Positions 8,151 through 19,273 of a DNA stretch of 64,000 nt are shown here, in pieces. The translations under genes were made by a program, and so were the position numbers. The notes under the pieces were generated by a model. It was given only the letters and a program-made list of their open reading frames with translations, did not search any database and was not told where the DNA came from. Numbering within the stretch: position 1 is the first letter of the stretch; the number at the start of each line of letters is the position of its first letter. This stretch comes from Acidobacteriota bacterium (lineage in GTDB: Bacteria > Acidobacteriota > Vicinamibacteria > Vicinamibacterales > UBA8438): NCBI GenBank assembly GCA_009838525.1, contig VXRJ01000018.1, forward strand, positions 664,336 through 728,335, written 5' to 3'.

Positions 8151-8708
8151 ATGGCACCTGAAACACGAGACGACATCGCCGCGACAGCGAGCGACTCGCG
8201 GCGGCGGCCCCGGCTCGCCGTCTATCCCGGCTCGTTCGATCCGCTCACGAACGGCCATGTCGACATCATTCAGCGGGGCGCACGCCTCTTTGATCGCATC
8301 GTCATAGCGATCCTCGTCAACCTCGACAAGTCGCCCCTCTTCTCGATCGACGAACGCGTGGAGATCGCCCGCGAGGTGTTCCGCGATCAGCCGGCCGTCG
8401 AGGTAGAGACGTTCAATGGCCTGCTGGTGGACTATGCGGAGCGGCGTGGTGCCGACGTGATCGTACGGGGGTTGCGCGCCATTTCGGACTTCGAGTACGA
8501 GATGCAGATGGCCCTGATGAACCGGCACCTGCGCCAGTCGATCGAGACGGTCTTCATGATGCCGGATGAGCGCTACACGTATCTCAGCTCCCGCCTCGCA
8601 CGCGAGGTGTTCGCCCTCGGCGGATCCATCTCCGGACTCGTGCCGCAGGTGGTCGAGCAGCGGCTCCGGCAGAAGGTGGGACCGGTGACGCCCGGCGTCC
8701 GGACGTAG
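8151..8708 (+). CDS. coaD: pantetheine-phosphate adenylyltransferase
   Basis: Transfers AMP from ATP to 4'-phosphopantetheine, the penultimate step of coenzyme A synthesis. 185 residues. The nucleotidyltransferase motif GSFDPLTNGH occupies residues 27-36, with the HxGH-equivalent T-N-G-H, and RGLRAISDFEYEMQMALMN plus YLSSRLAREV are the usual substrate-binding stretches. The ATG at 8151 leaves a ~20-residue tail before LAVYPGSFDP that most CoaD proteins lack; no internal start with a better ribosome site was found, so the tail may be real. Lies 12 bp after rsmD and 7 bp before the aminotransferase gene. Confidence 0.95.
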   Translation: MAPETRDDIAATASDSRRRPRLAVYPGSFDPLTNGHVDIIQRGARLFDRIVIAILVNLDKSPLFSIDERVEIAREVFRDQPAVEVETFNGLLVDYAERRGADVIVRGLRAISDFEYEMQMALMNRHLRQSIETVFMMPDERYTYLSSRLAREVFALGGSISGLVPQVVEQRLRQKVGPVTPGVRT

Positions 8709-8715
8709 AACGACC

Positions 8716-9915
8716 ATGACCACCGCCACCAGGCAACGCCTTGCGCGCCGCCTCGACCGCGTCGCGCCGTCCGCCACCCAACTCGTGCTCCAGGCCGCGT
8801 CTCAGTTGCGCCGCGATGGTGTGGACGTGGTCGACCTGGGAGCTGGCGAGCCCGATTTCCCCACTCCGGAACCGATCCGCGCCGCCGGCATTGCAGCAAT
8901 CAACGAGGGTTTCACGAAATACACGCCGAGCCGCGGCATCCCGGAACTGCGCGAAGCCATCTGTGACCGCTACCGCGCGGACTATGGCGTAACGTACCAC
9001 CCGGACGAGGTCATCGTCACCGCCGGCGGAAAGCAGGGGCTCTTCAACGTCGCGCTGGCGCTCTGTGATCCGGGCGACGAGGTCGTGACTCACGCGCCGT
9101 ACTGGCCGTCGATAGTGGAGCAGATCAAGCTGGCCGAAGCGGAGCCGGTCATTGTTCGGACGTCGGCGGAGCAGGACTTCACGGTGACCGCCGACGGGAT
9201 TCTGGAGGCAGTGACACCGCGGACGCGCGCCATCATCATCAACTCGCCGGGCAACCCGACGGGGGCGCTGATCGCCGAATCGGAACTCGAGGCGATTGCA
9301 CGCGAGACAGCTGAGGCCGGAATCTGGCTGGTGATCGATCTCTGTTACGAACGGCTTGTCTACGACGACGTTCCGCACAACCTGGCGAAGGTGACCGCCG
9401 AATATGCGCGCGACCGGACGGTCCTGGTGGGCAGCGCATCGAAGAGCTGGTCGATGACCGGATGGCGTTGCGGCTGGGCAGTCGGACCGAGGGAGCTCAT
9501 CAAGGCGGCCGACGTCGTACAGGGCCATGCCACGACGAACGTCTCGTCGATTACGCAGCGCGCCGCTCTCGCCGCCCTGACTGGCCCGGATGACGACGTG
9601 CGGGCGATGCTCGGCGAGTACCGCGCGCGGCGCGATCGACTGATCGCCTGGATGGCGGACGAGCCACGCTACCGCGTCGTGCCCCCGGCCGGCGCGTTCT
9701 ATCTCTTTCCGGATATCTCGGAGCTGCTGGCACCGAACGGCATCCGAACATCGGCGGAGTTCGCCTTGCGCCTGCTCGACGAGGCGCACGTGGCGCTGAC
9801 GCCGGGAGAGGCCTTCGACGCCCCCGGATTCCTGCGACTGTCGTACGCGACGTCCATCGACCGGCTCGCCGAGGGCGCCGAGCGGCTGAAGAGATTCGCA
9901 GGCGGCCTTGGCTGA
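8716..9915 (+). CDS. pyridoxal-phosphate aminotransferase, aspartate/AspB type
   Basis: Fold-type I aminotransferase of 399 residues, most like subgroup Ib aspartate aminotransferases. Seen: early glycine-rich VVDLGAGEPDFPTPEPI, NSPGNPTGALI around residue 177, the PLP region DLCYERLVYDD, and the Schiff-base lysine in SASKSWSMTGWRCGW at about residue 244. The C-terminal arginine that binds the substrate alpha-carboxylate is expected in GFLRLSYATS. No signal peptide. Likely aspartate/2-oxoglutarate exchange, but group Ib also includes prephenate and aromatic aminotransferases, so exact substrate is open. Last gene of the recG-led plus-strand group, convergent with the following glycosyltransferase. 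Confidence 0.92.
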   Translation: MTTATRQRLARRLDRVAPSATQLVLQAASQLRRDGVDVVDLGAGEPDFPTPEPIRAAGIAAINEGFTKYTPSRGIPELREAICDRYRADYGVTYHPDEVIVTAGGKQGLFNVALALCDPGDEVVTHAPYWPSIVEQIKLAEAEPVIVRTSAEQDFTVTADGILEAVTPRTRAIIINSPGNPTGALIAESELEAIARETAEAGIWLVIDLCYERLVYDDVPHNLAKVTAEYARDRTVLVGSASKSWSMTGWRCGWAVGPRELIKAADVVQGHATTNVSSITQRAALAALTGPDDDVRAMLGEYRARRDRLIAWMADEPRYRVVPPAGAFYLFPDISELLAPNGIRTSAEFALRLLDEAHVALTPGEAFDAPGFLRLSYATSIDRLAEGAERLKRFAGGLG

Positions 9916-9954
9916 TCCGCACGTCCCCGCCCACCCGCCAGGTCCTGGAAGTTC

Positions 9955-11652
9955 CTAGCGATTGGCGATCAGAAGTACGGTCAGGACGTAGCGGTCCGGA
10001 TCGGGGTCCAGGAACGTCCGAAGGTTGAAGTTGCCGGTGTTGACGTAGGGAACGCCGGCGATACGGGCGAACGGTACGCCCCGCAGCGCAAGCGCCTCCG
10101 CGTCGTCGGAACGGAGAACGACAAGGACCCGCTCGGGGGAGCGGAGGAAATCGCGCACCGCCTCAAGGCTCACGAGTTCGGTGTGTGGCGTACCGACGTA
10201 ATAGACCAGGTTCCGATCGAAGACGCGGTAACGCCCGTACGGTTCGTCCGCCTGTCGTGCTTCCGCCACGAGGGAGGCCATCCGCTCGACCGGAGCGGGT
10301 CCCGGTCCCGCCAGCACCATGGTGCGGGTTGCCGCGGCGGTGACTACCACCGCAGCCGCGATCGCAACCGGCACGGCCCGAAGGTAGCGGGACTTCCATG
10401 CGGCCCAGAGCGTGACCGTGGCCGCGATGCCGCCTACCATCGCGATAGCGTCGGCGACCCCACCAACCACCACACCCGGCCGCTGAATCAGAAGAGCACG
10501 CGCGTACCAGACGGACGCTCCGATCAGCGCAACGACGATACCCGCCGCAACCCCGCCAGCGACGAAGAGGCGCCGGTCGGTTCTTGTTGCATCGGCCTGC
10601 ATCGCCTGGGTCAGCGCACGGCCGATCAGGACGGCGAGCGGAACCAGCATGGGCAGGATGTAGCGGGGCTGCTTGCCGACCGACAGCGTGTAAAAGAGCA
10701 ACGGCACCGCAGCCCAGGCAACGAGGCGCACCGCGCGCGTGTCGAACTCCCTGCGGTTCCAGGCTCGTCGCAGCGCCGGGATCCAGAGCGTCATGAAGGG
10801 AGTCCAGGGAAGCATGCCCCCCGCAACGATAGGGACGTAGTACCAGATCGGACGCGGATCGTTGTACCGATCGGTCGCGAATCGATCGAAGTTCTCGGCG
10901 AAGAAGAAGCGATCGAGGTACGCGGAGCCGTGCCCGATCGCCATCGCGCCGTACCAGGGCAGGGCGAGCAGAAAGAAGAGCGCCGCCGCAAGCAACACAT
11001 CCACCGTCCGCGCCCGCCAGAGAGCGCCGCCGCGCCACCAGTCGAAGGCGGCGGCAGGAACGACCGCCAGGGCCACCAGCACCGGGCCGACCGGCCCTTT
11101 CACGAGGAACGCACCGGCTGCGGCGACACCTGCAACGACCAGCCATGCGCGCCGATGGCGGCCGTCAGCGGCAGCGCCACCGTCGTGCGCGGTTTCCTCC
11201 AGCAATCCGACCAGCGATGCCCACGTGGAGAGCGCAATCAGGAACGCGAGCGGCAGGTCGGGCAGCGACTGGTGCGCCATGGCGACCGCGGCGAAGCAGG
11301 TCGCTGCCACCACACCGGCCATGAGCGCCGTCGGCGCGCCGTAGTACCGCCGCGCGCACGCCCAGGCAACGAACACCAGACCGAAGCCGGCCAGGGCCGA
11401 CGGCAAACGCGCCGCCCCGGGAGAGACCCCGGCGATCTGATAAGCGGCGGCGGCAAGCCAGTAGTAGAGAACCGGCTTCTCGAAGCGGGGCTGACCGTTG
11501 AAGTACGGTGTCAGCCAGTCGTTCCGTTCGACCATCTCACGGGCGCTCTCGGCGTAGAACGCTTCGTCCGAGTCAGTGAGCGCCGGTTGCCCCAGGCCGA
11601 CGAGGAACGTCAGCCCGCAAAGGCCGACGAGAATGGCCGCGTGACGGAACAC
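9955..11652 (-). CDS. ArnT-like integral membrane glycosyltransferase (GT39/GT83 family)
   Basis: 565-residue polytopic protein of the PMT/ArnT superfamily, which moves sugars from polyprenyl-phosphate donors to lipid A, proteins or other acceptors on the outer face of the inner membrane. The first periplasmic loop carries the family's acidic pair (Asp29-Glu30 in LTDSDEAFYAESAREM) and the following NGQPRFEKPVLYYWL, both typical. About ten further hydrophobic spans run to residue ~430, then a soluble C-terminal domain (about 430-565) as in ArnT. The start is just 58 bp from the divergent CoA-binding gene. Whether the donor is aminoarabinose, mannose or another sugar cannot be read from sequence; no arn biosynthesis genes are nearby. 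Confidence 0.85.
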   Translation of the reverse strand: MFRHAAILVGLCGLTFLVGLGQPALTDSDEAFYAESAREMVERNDWLTPYFNGQPRFEKPVLYYWLAAAAYQIAGVSPGAARLPSALAGFGLVFVAWACARRYYGAPTALMAGVVAATCFAAVAMAHQSLPDLPLAFLIALSTWASLVGLLEETAHDGGAAADGRHRRAWLVVAGVAAAGAFLVKGPVGPVLVALAVVPAAAFDWWRGGALWRARTVDVLLAAALFFLLALPWYGAMAIGHGSAYLDRFFFAENFDRFATDRYNDPRPIWYYVPIVAGGMLPWTPFMTLWIPALRRAWNRREFDTRAVRLVAWAAVPLLFYTLSVGKQPRYILPMLVPLAVLIGRALTQAMQADATRTDRRLFVAGGVAAGIVVALIGASVWYARALLIQRPGVVVGGVADAIAMVGGIAATVTLWAAWKSRYLRAVPVAIAAAVVVTAAATRTMVLAGPGPAPVERMASLVAEARQADEPYGRYRVFDRNLVYYVGTPHTELVSLEAVRDFLRSPERVLVVLRSDDAEALALRGVPFARIAGVPYVNTGNFNLRTFLDPDPDRYVLTVLLIANR

Positions 11653-11710
11653 CGCAGCGGATTATATGTCTCCGCTTGCCGTCCGGCGGCGGAGTTGACA
11701 CACTCGACGC

Positions 11711-12091
11711 ATGCGTATCGCAGTGGTAGGCGCGTCGACCGATCGGCGCAAGTACGGCAACAAGGCCGTCCGGGCACTGCTCGCCCAAGGGCACGACGTG
11801 GCGGCGGTGAATCCCGGACGCGCGGCGGCAGGGGAGTCTATCGAGGGGGTGCCGGCGCATGCCTCGCTTCGCGACGTGCCGGGCACGATCGACATTGCGA
11901 CCTTCTACGTGCCTCCGGCGGTGGGGGAACTCCTGCTCGACGATGTCGTGGCGCGAGAGATTCGCCAGATATGGTTGAACCCGGGCGCCGAGAGTGACGC
12001 GTTGATGGCCCGAGCCCGTGAACTAGGCCTTGAGACGCGTCTCCAGTGCAGCATCCTCGCGGTGGGCGATTCGCCCGCGAACTACAACTAG
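11711..12091 (+). CDS. CoA-binding domain protein (YccU type)
   Basis: 126-residue Rossmann-like protein. The N-terminal MRIAVVGASTDRRKYGNKA is the CoA-binding signature, followed by VAAVNPGRAAAGESIEGVPA and IDIATFYVPP; the C-terminal ARELGLETRLQCSIL matches the end of the family. Proteins of this small family bind CoA but their cellular role is unknown. Single-domain, cytoplasmic. Lies on the plus strand between a divergent glycosyltransferase and rho, but rho has its own promoter 62 bp downstream, so joint transcription is not required. Confidence 0.88.
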   Translation: MRIAVVGASTDRRKYGNKAVRALLAQGHDVAAVNPGRAAAGESIEGVPAHASLRDVPGTIDIATFYVPPAVGELLLDDVVAREIRQIWLNPGAESDALMARARELGLETRLQCSILAVGDSPANYN

Positions 12092-12152
12092 CACGCCTTT
12101 CACGGGCGGGCGCGCAAGCTCCTGGCCCGGGGGCGGCGGGCGCGGCGGCGAC

Positions 12153-12181
12153 TTGACAATGGTCCCGCGCGTTCCTATGCT
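12153..12181 (+). promoter_or_regulatory. near-consensus sigma-70 promoter of rho
   Basis: TTGACA at 12153-12158, a 17-bp spacer, then TATGCT at 12176-12181. A perfect -35, a one-mismatch -10 and ideal spacing are unusual in such GC-rich DNA. Predicted start near 12188 leaves a leader of about 100 nt before the rho ATG at 12289. rho mRNA is often autoregulated through its leader, but no peptide or hairpin for this was identified here. Confidence 0.7.
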
Positions 12182-12288
12182 ACGTGGCAACCTGCTGCCG
12201 GAATTCTCGCGGGCAGCACTTTCCTGAACATTCTGGCCCCTGCGGCCGATTCACCACACCAATCGTCACCCCGGAGGTTTATCCGAGC

Positions 12289-13685
<1,397 letters not shown>

Positions 13686-13689
<4 letters not shown>

Positions 13690-13901
13690 CTGCCATGCCG
13701 ACTACGATCAGACTGCGCGACAACGGGCCTTGCCTTGTCGACGGTGACGACATCACCGTCGTGGACGCGGAAGGAAACCGGTACGAGATCGCCAGGCGGC
13801 CCTTTTCCCTTTGCCGCTGCGGACACTCGGAAAACAAGCCGTTCTGTGACGGCTCGCACCGAGGAGCAGGCTTCACGTCGGCACCGCGCGCCGGCTCGTA
13901 G
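13686..13901 (+). CDS. CDGSH iron-sulfur domain protein
   Basis: 71-residue protein with one CDGSH motif: [16 protein letters not shown] near residues 43-58 gives the Cys3-His1 ligand set (C-x-C ... C-x3-H) of mitoNEET-type [2Fe-2S] clusters. Such proteins carry labile clusters used in redox or Fe-S transfer. Preceding residues ([21 protein letters not shown]) resemble the beta-rich lead-in of bacterial members. The ATG at 13686 overlaps the rho stop (ATGA), suggesting coupling; an ATG three codons later is an alternative. Convergent with clpB, with 17 bp between stops. Confidence 0.85.
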
Positions 13902-13918
13902 TCCGCCCGCCGGGGCTG

Positions 13919-16113
13919 CTATGCCTCGGTTGCCTCGGCCATCTTGGCCGACACGGCGAACGACAACCCATCACCCCCGGCGTCCACTACAACCGTATCG
14001 CCTTCGCTGAACTCGCCCCTTAGCAGACGTTCGGCGAGTGGATCGAGCACGCGACGCTGCATCGTACGCCGCAGGGGGCGCGCGCCGTAGGCGGCGTCGT
14101 AGCCTTCGGCGACCAGATGCTCGGTTGCCGCGTCGGTCAGCTTCACGGTAACCCGGCGATCTGCCAGGCGGCGTCCGAGTGATGCCAGCTGCATGGCAGC
14201 AATCTGCCTGAGATGCGCACGGCCGAGTGCGTGAAAGACGATAATCTCGTCGATGCGGTTCAGGAACTCCGGCCTGAAGTGCGCACGCATCACCTCGTCG
14301 ATTTGACGGCGCGTTCCCGCGTCCAGATCAACGTCGCCCCCCGAGGCCAGGCCGCTGCGTTCGGCGATCAGCTCGCTCCCCAGGTTGGATGTCATGATGA
14401 CGACCACGTTCCGGAAATCGACGGTTCGTCCCTGCCCATCGGTCAACCGCCCGTCGTCAAGAAGCTGCAGCAGGACGTTCAGCACATCGGCATGCGCCTT
14501 CTCCACCTCGTCGAACAACACCACGGCGTACGGCCGCCGACGGACCGCTTCCGTCAGCTGGCCCGCTTCGTCGTAGCCGACATACCCGGGCGGCGCGCCG
14601 ACGAGGCGCGAGACGGCGTGTTTCTCCAGGTACTCCGACATGTCGATCCGGATCAGAGCCCGTTCGTCATCGAAGAGGAACTCGGCGAGAGCACGTGCCA
14701 ACTCGGTCTTTCCGACGCCGGTCGGACCCAGGAAGATGAAGCTGCCGAGCGGGCGGTTCGGGTCCTGCAGACCGGCCCGCGCGCGCCGAACCGCGTTCGC
14801 CACCGCGACAATGGCGTCGTCCTGACCGACCACCCGCTCGCGCAGGCGTTCTTCCATCCTGATCAGCTTCTCGACTTCTCCTTCCACTAGCTTGCTGACG
14901 GGAATGTGCGTCCACTTGCTGACGACCGCCGCGATATCCTCCTCGTCGACCTCTTCCTTCAGCATCCGCGGCGCCTCTCCGTCGCCTGGGTCGTCGCGAC
15001 TTGACGCCAGCCTCTGTTCGAGTTCCGGGATGCGTCCGTACTGCAGTTCCGATGCGCGCGCGTAGTCCCCCTCGCGCTGGGCGCGCTCCACCTCCAGACG
15101 GAGGCCTTCGAGTTCCTCCTGCAGCTTGCGATCACCCTGAATCTGCGCCTTCTCCCGTTCCCACTGCACCCGCAGCCGCTTCCGTTCCTCCTTCAAGCCA
15201 GCCAGCTCCGTCTCAAGCCGGCCGAGGCGCGTCTTCGACGAGGTATCGGTCTCCTTGCGGAGGGCTTCACGCTCGATCTCGAGCTGCATCAGGCGCCTTT
15301 CCACCTCGTCGAGTTCGACGGGCAGCGAGTCGATCTCCATCCGGAGCTTCGACGCCGCCTCGTCAATCAGATCGATCGCCTTGTCCGGCAGGAATCGGTC
15401 ACTGATGTACCGGTTCGACAGGACGGCCGCAGAAACAAGCGCCGCGTCCTTGAACCGGACGCCGTGATGGATCTCGTAGCGCTCACGCAGGCCACGCAGG
15501 ATGCTGACCGTGTCCTGGACGGTCGGCTCGGCCACCATGACCGGCTGAAACCGGCGCTCCAGAGCGGCGTCCTTTTCGATGTACTGGCGGTACTCGTTGA
15601 GCGTCGTTGCGCCGATCGTGTGGAGCTCGCCGCGCGCGAGCAACGGCTTCAGCATGTTCGACGCATCGATGGCCCCTTCGGCCGCGCCGGCACCCACGAC
15701 CGTGTGCAACTCATCGATGAAGAGAACGATGCGCCCTTCGGCGTCGGTGATCTCCTTCAGCACGGCCTTGAGACGCTCCTCGAACTCGCCGCGGTACTTC
15801 GCTCCCGCGATGAGAGCCCCCATGTCGAGCGCCGCCAGCCGCTTGTCCTTGAGTCCTTCGGGCACATCGCCTCGGACAATCCGCTGCGCCAATCCCTCGA
15901 CGATGGCGGTCTTGCCAACTCCCGGATCACCGATCAGGACGGGGTTGTTCTTGGTTCGGCGCGACAGCACCTGGATCGCGCGGCGGATCTCCTCGTCTCG
16001 ACCAATCACCGGGTCGAGCTTCCCGCCACGCGCCAGTTCAGTCAGGTCGCGTGCGTACCGCTCCAACGCCGGTTGCTGCTGTCCGTCCTCCGGCGGCGGT
16101 CGTCCGTGTCCGT

Positions 16114-16117
<4 letters not shown>
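13919..16117 (-). CDS. clpB: ATP-dependent disaggregase ClpB lacking the N-terminal domain
   Basis: Hsp100 chaperone that extracts proteins from aggregates with DnaK/DnaJ. 732 residues against about 860 for full-length ClpB. The ORF begins ~20 residues before [16 protein letters not shown], so the whole ~150-residue Clp_N substrate-binding domain is absent. NBD1 Walker A GDPGVGKT is at 63-70, Walker [10 protein letters not shown] near 130; the coiled-coil M domain spans about 265-370 and marks it as ClpB rather than ClpA/C; NBD2 Walker A GPTGVGKT lies near 464. Domain loss is at the start, not a frameshift: the ATG overlaps the dnaJ stop as ATGA, so the short form is the encoded product. Natural N-less ClpB isoforms are known from internal starts in other bacteria. 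Confidence 0.93.
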
Positions 16118-17139
<1,022 letters not shown>

Positions 17140-17158
17140 TCCCCGTCGTCTCGATTCC

Positions 17159-17164
17159 AGTATA
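17159..17164 (-). promoter_or_regulatory. candidate -10 element for cbpA-clpB
   Basis: TATACT on the minus strand, 20 nt upstream of the cbpA ATG. No good -35 is present at 16-18 bp, and the preceding GCCCC only weakly recalls a heat-shock sigma-32 -10 (CCCCAT). Control by a heat-shock sigma factor is a guess from gene content. Confidence 0.3.
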
Positions 17165-17274
17165 GAGGGGCAACCCCGGCTGGTGGCGAGGCTCGAGTCG
17201 AAGCAGGCGGGAATGCTCCCGGGGACTGCTACACTTCAGCGAGCCATCCGACACGGCCCGCTGGCCCGCACGCG

Positions 17275-18768
17275 ATGCCGACCCAGACCAGCACCACCGG
17301 CTCCGACTTCTTCACTTCCCGCTGGGGTGTCATCGTCGCCGGTATCGGCATGGCGGTCGGTGCGGGCAACCTCTGGCGCTTTCCCCGTATCGCGGCGGAG
17401 AATGGCGGCGGCGCGTTCCTGATTCCCTGGCTCATCTTCCTCTTCGCGTGGTCGATTCCGCTCCTGATCGCCGAATTCGGCCTTGGACGCGGCGCGCGGC
17501 GCGGACCAATCGGAGCGTTCGCCGCCCTGGTAGGTCGCCATACCGCCTGGATGGGCGGTTTCGTCGTCGTCACCACCGTGATGATCATGTTCTACTACTC
17601 GGTCGTCACCGGGTGGGCGCTCAAGTACTTCACGGCGTCACTTGCCGGCGACCTTGCCTCCGGCGCCGACCCCGGAGCCTACTGGGAGACCTACAGCAAC
17701 TCCATCTGGCAACCGATCCTGTTCCACGTCGCCGCCATTGCCGCCGCCGGCACCGTCGTGGCGCGTGGCGTTACGCGCGGTATCGAGCGCGCAAACCGGA
17801 TTCTGATTCCGACGCTCTTTGTCCTGCTGTTGCTCGCGGTGACACGCGCGGTAACGCTGCCGGGAGCGGAGGAGGGGTTGCGCTATCTCTTCGTTCCGGA
17901 TCTGGCCCGCCTCGCCGACTATCGCACATGGCTCGAGGCGCTGACGCAGTCCGCCTGGTCGACCGGGGCCGGTTGGGGACTGCTGCTCAGCTACGCCGTC
18001 TACGTTCGGTGCGACGACGACGTGGTAACAAACGCCGTATCGATCGGCCTGGGTAACAACCTGGCGTCGATCCTCGCGGCCATGGCGATTCTGCCGGCGG
18101 TCTTCGCCATCCTGCCGACCGCCGAAGCACTCGATGCGATGGCGGCTGGAAACACCGGACTGTCGTTTATCTGGATCCCGCAGGTATTCGCACTAATGCC
18201 GGCCGGGGAGGTCTTCCTGCCGCTTTTCTTTCTCACGCTTTTCTTCGCGGCGCTCTCCTCCTTGATCGCGATGGTCGAACTGGCGGTTCGCGTGCTGCTG
18301 GATGGCGGACTGCCGCGCAAGCGGGCCGTCAGCCTGGTAGTAGCGGCCGCCGCCGTCTGCGGGATGCCTTCGGCGGCAAGCCTGCAGGTATTCGACAATC
18401 AGGACTGGGTCTGGGGACTTGCGCTGATGGTTAGCGGGGTGTTCATTGCGGTCGCCGTAATCCGCTATGGAGCGGAGCGGTTTCGCACGGACCTGGTCAA
18501 CACGAACAGCACGGGCCGCCGCGCCGGCTCACTCTGGAGCTGGGTGCTGACCTGGCTCGTGCCCATCGAGTTCGTGGTGATGTTTGCCTGGTGGATGTAC
18601 CAGTCGGCGACCGTGTACGACCCGGAGGGGTGGTGGCACCCGATCCGCGTCCTCAGCATCGGCACCTGCGTCGCGCAATGGGGGATTGCGCTGACCATTC
18701 TCTGGCTCGGCAACCGCAGTCTGGCCGAACGTAGCCTTGCCGCGCCCCATCGGGGCGAAGCGGTATAA
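17275..18768 (+). CDS. sodium-dependent transporter, neurotransmitter:sodium symporter (NSS/SNF) family
   Basis: LeuT-fold inner-membrane symporter of 497 residues with about 12 hydrophobic spans. The first helix carries the family signature GIGMAVGAGNLWRFPRIAAE, including the unwound segment that binds sodium and the amino-acid substrate. Further typical stretches are FLIPWLIFLFAWSIPLLIAE and FFAALSSLIAMVELAVRVLL. The substrate is probably a neutral amino acid or similar amine; sequence alone does not decide. The ATG at 17275 is chosen because the protein then starts 14 residues before the first helix; a much longer open frame upstream is antisense to cbpA. Divergent from cbpA over 135 bp. 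Confidence 0.9.
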   Translation: MPTQTSTTGSDFFTSRWGVIVAGIGMAVGAGNLWRFPRIAAENGGGAFLIPWLIFLFAWSIPLLIAEFGLGRGARRGPIGAFAALVGRHTAWMGGFVVVTTVMIMFYYSVVTGWALKYFTASLAGDLASGADPGAYWETYSNSIWQPILFHVAAIAAAGTVVARGVTRGIERANRILIPTLFVLLLLAVTRAVTLPGAEEGLRYLFVPDLARLADYRTWLEALTQSAWSTGAGWGLLLSYAVYVRCDDDVVTNAVSIGLGNNLASILAAMAILPAVFAILPTAEALDAMAAGNTGLSFIWIPQVFALMPAGEVFLPLFFLTLFFAALSSLIAMVELAVRVLLDGGLPRKRAVSLVVAAAAVCGMPSAASLQVFDNQDWVWGLALMVSGVFIAVAVIRYGAERFRTDLVNTNSTGRRAGSLWSWVLTWLVPIEFVVMFAWWMYQSATVYDPEGWWHPIRVLSIGTCVAQWGIALTILWLGNRSLAERSLAAPHRGEAV

Positions 18769-18769
18769 T
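18764..18769 (+). promoter_or_regulatory. candidate -10 element for the bacilliredoxin gene
   Basis: A perfect TATAAT overlaps the last codons of the NSS transporter gene, 66 nt before the GTG of the next gene. No convincing -35 occurs 16-18 bp upstream (a TTGCCG is 21 bp away), so the promoter is tentative. Confidence 0.35.
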
Positions 18770-18835
18770 CGTGCTCGATCTTCGGCGCCATCCCAGGCGC
18801 TGGCGGGAATCGTAGAGTCACCAAGGAGCAAGAAC

Positions 18836-19273
18836 GTGTATCCAGAATTCTTCATCGCCCCGATGCGGGAGGAATTGACGCGGCTCGGGGTCAAGGAACT
18901 GCGAACGGCCGAGGCGGTCGATGAGGCAGTTGCCGGTACTTCGGGAACCTTGATGGTCGTCGTCAACTCCGTCTGTGGCTGTGCCGCCGGCAGGGCCCGT
19001 CCCGGAATTGCGCTCGCGCTGCAGCACGGGACTCGGCCGGATGTCGTCGCCAGCGTCTTCGCCGGAGCCGACCTCGAGGCGACCGAGCGGGCACGTGGCT
19101 ATTTCGTCGGCTATCCTCCGTCTTCGCCTTCAGTCGCCCTGCTGCGCGGCGGCAAGCTGGTCTACATGATGGAGCGGCACCAGATCGAGAATCAGGAAGC
19201 GGACGCGATAGCCCGCGACCTGGCCGCCGCCTTCGACGAGCATTGCGCACCGGCCGGGGCTGCGGTCAGCTAG
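18836..19273 (+). CDS. BrxA/BrxB-family bacilliredoxin
   Basis: 145-residue thioredoxin-fold protein of the YphP/YqiW (DUF1094) family, in which a CxC motif removes bacillithiol from S-bacillithiolated proteins. The motif is Cys47-Gly48-Cys49 in NSVCGCAAGRARPG, with the family's GYPPSSPSVALLRGGKLVYMMERH downstream. The GTG start at 18836 is set by AAGGAG 7 nt upstream and gives the family length; a longer open frame runs into the transporter gene. Outside Firmicutes, members occur in Bacteroidota and Acidobacteriota, where bacillithiol or a related thiol may be used; no bsh genes are in this window. Convergent with hemH, stops overlapping by 4 nt. Confidence 0.88.
   Translation: MYPEFFIAPMREELTRLGVKELRTAEAVDEAVAGTSGTLMVVVNSVCGCAAGRARPGIALALQHGTRPDVVASVFAGADLEATERARGYFVGYPPSSPSVALLRGGKLVYMMERHQIENQEADAIARDLAAAFDEHCAPAGAAVS

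Noticed and set aside
10183..11997. 604-codon plus-strand open frame
   Set aside because: It lies antisense to the ArnT-like gene; its translation is Arg/Gly/His-rich with no domain, the usual mirror frame of high-GC coding DNA.
18747..18759. GCCCC/GGGGC hairpin near the end of the NSS transporter gene
   Set aside because: It lies within codons before the stop, has a 3-nt loop and no T-run, so it is not a credible terminator.
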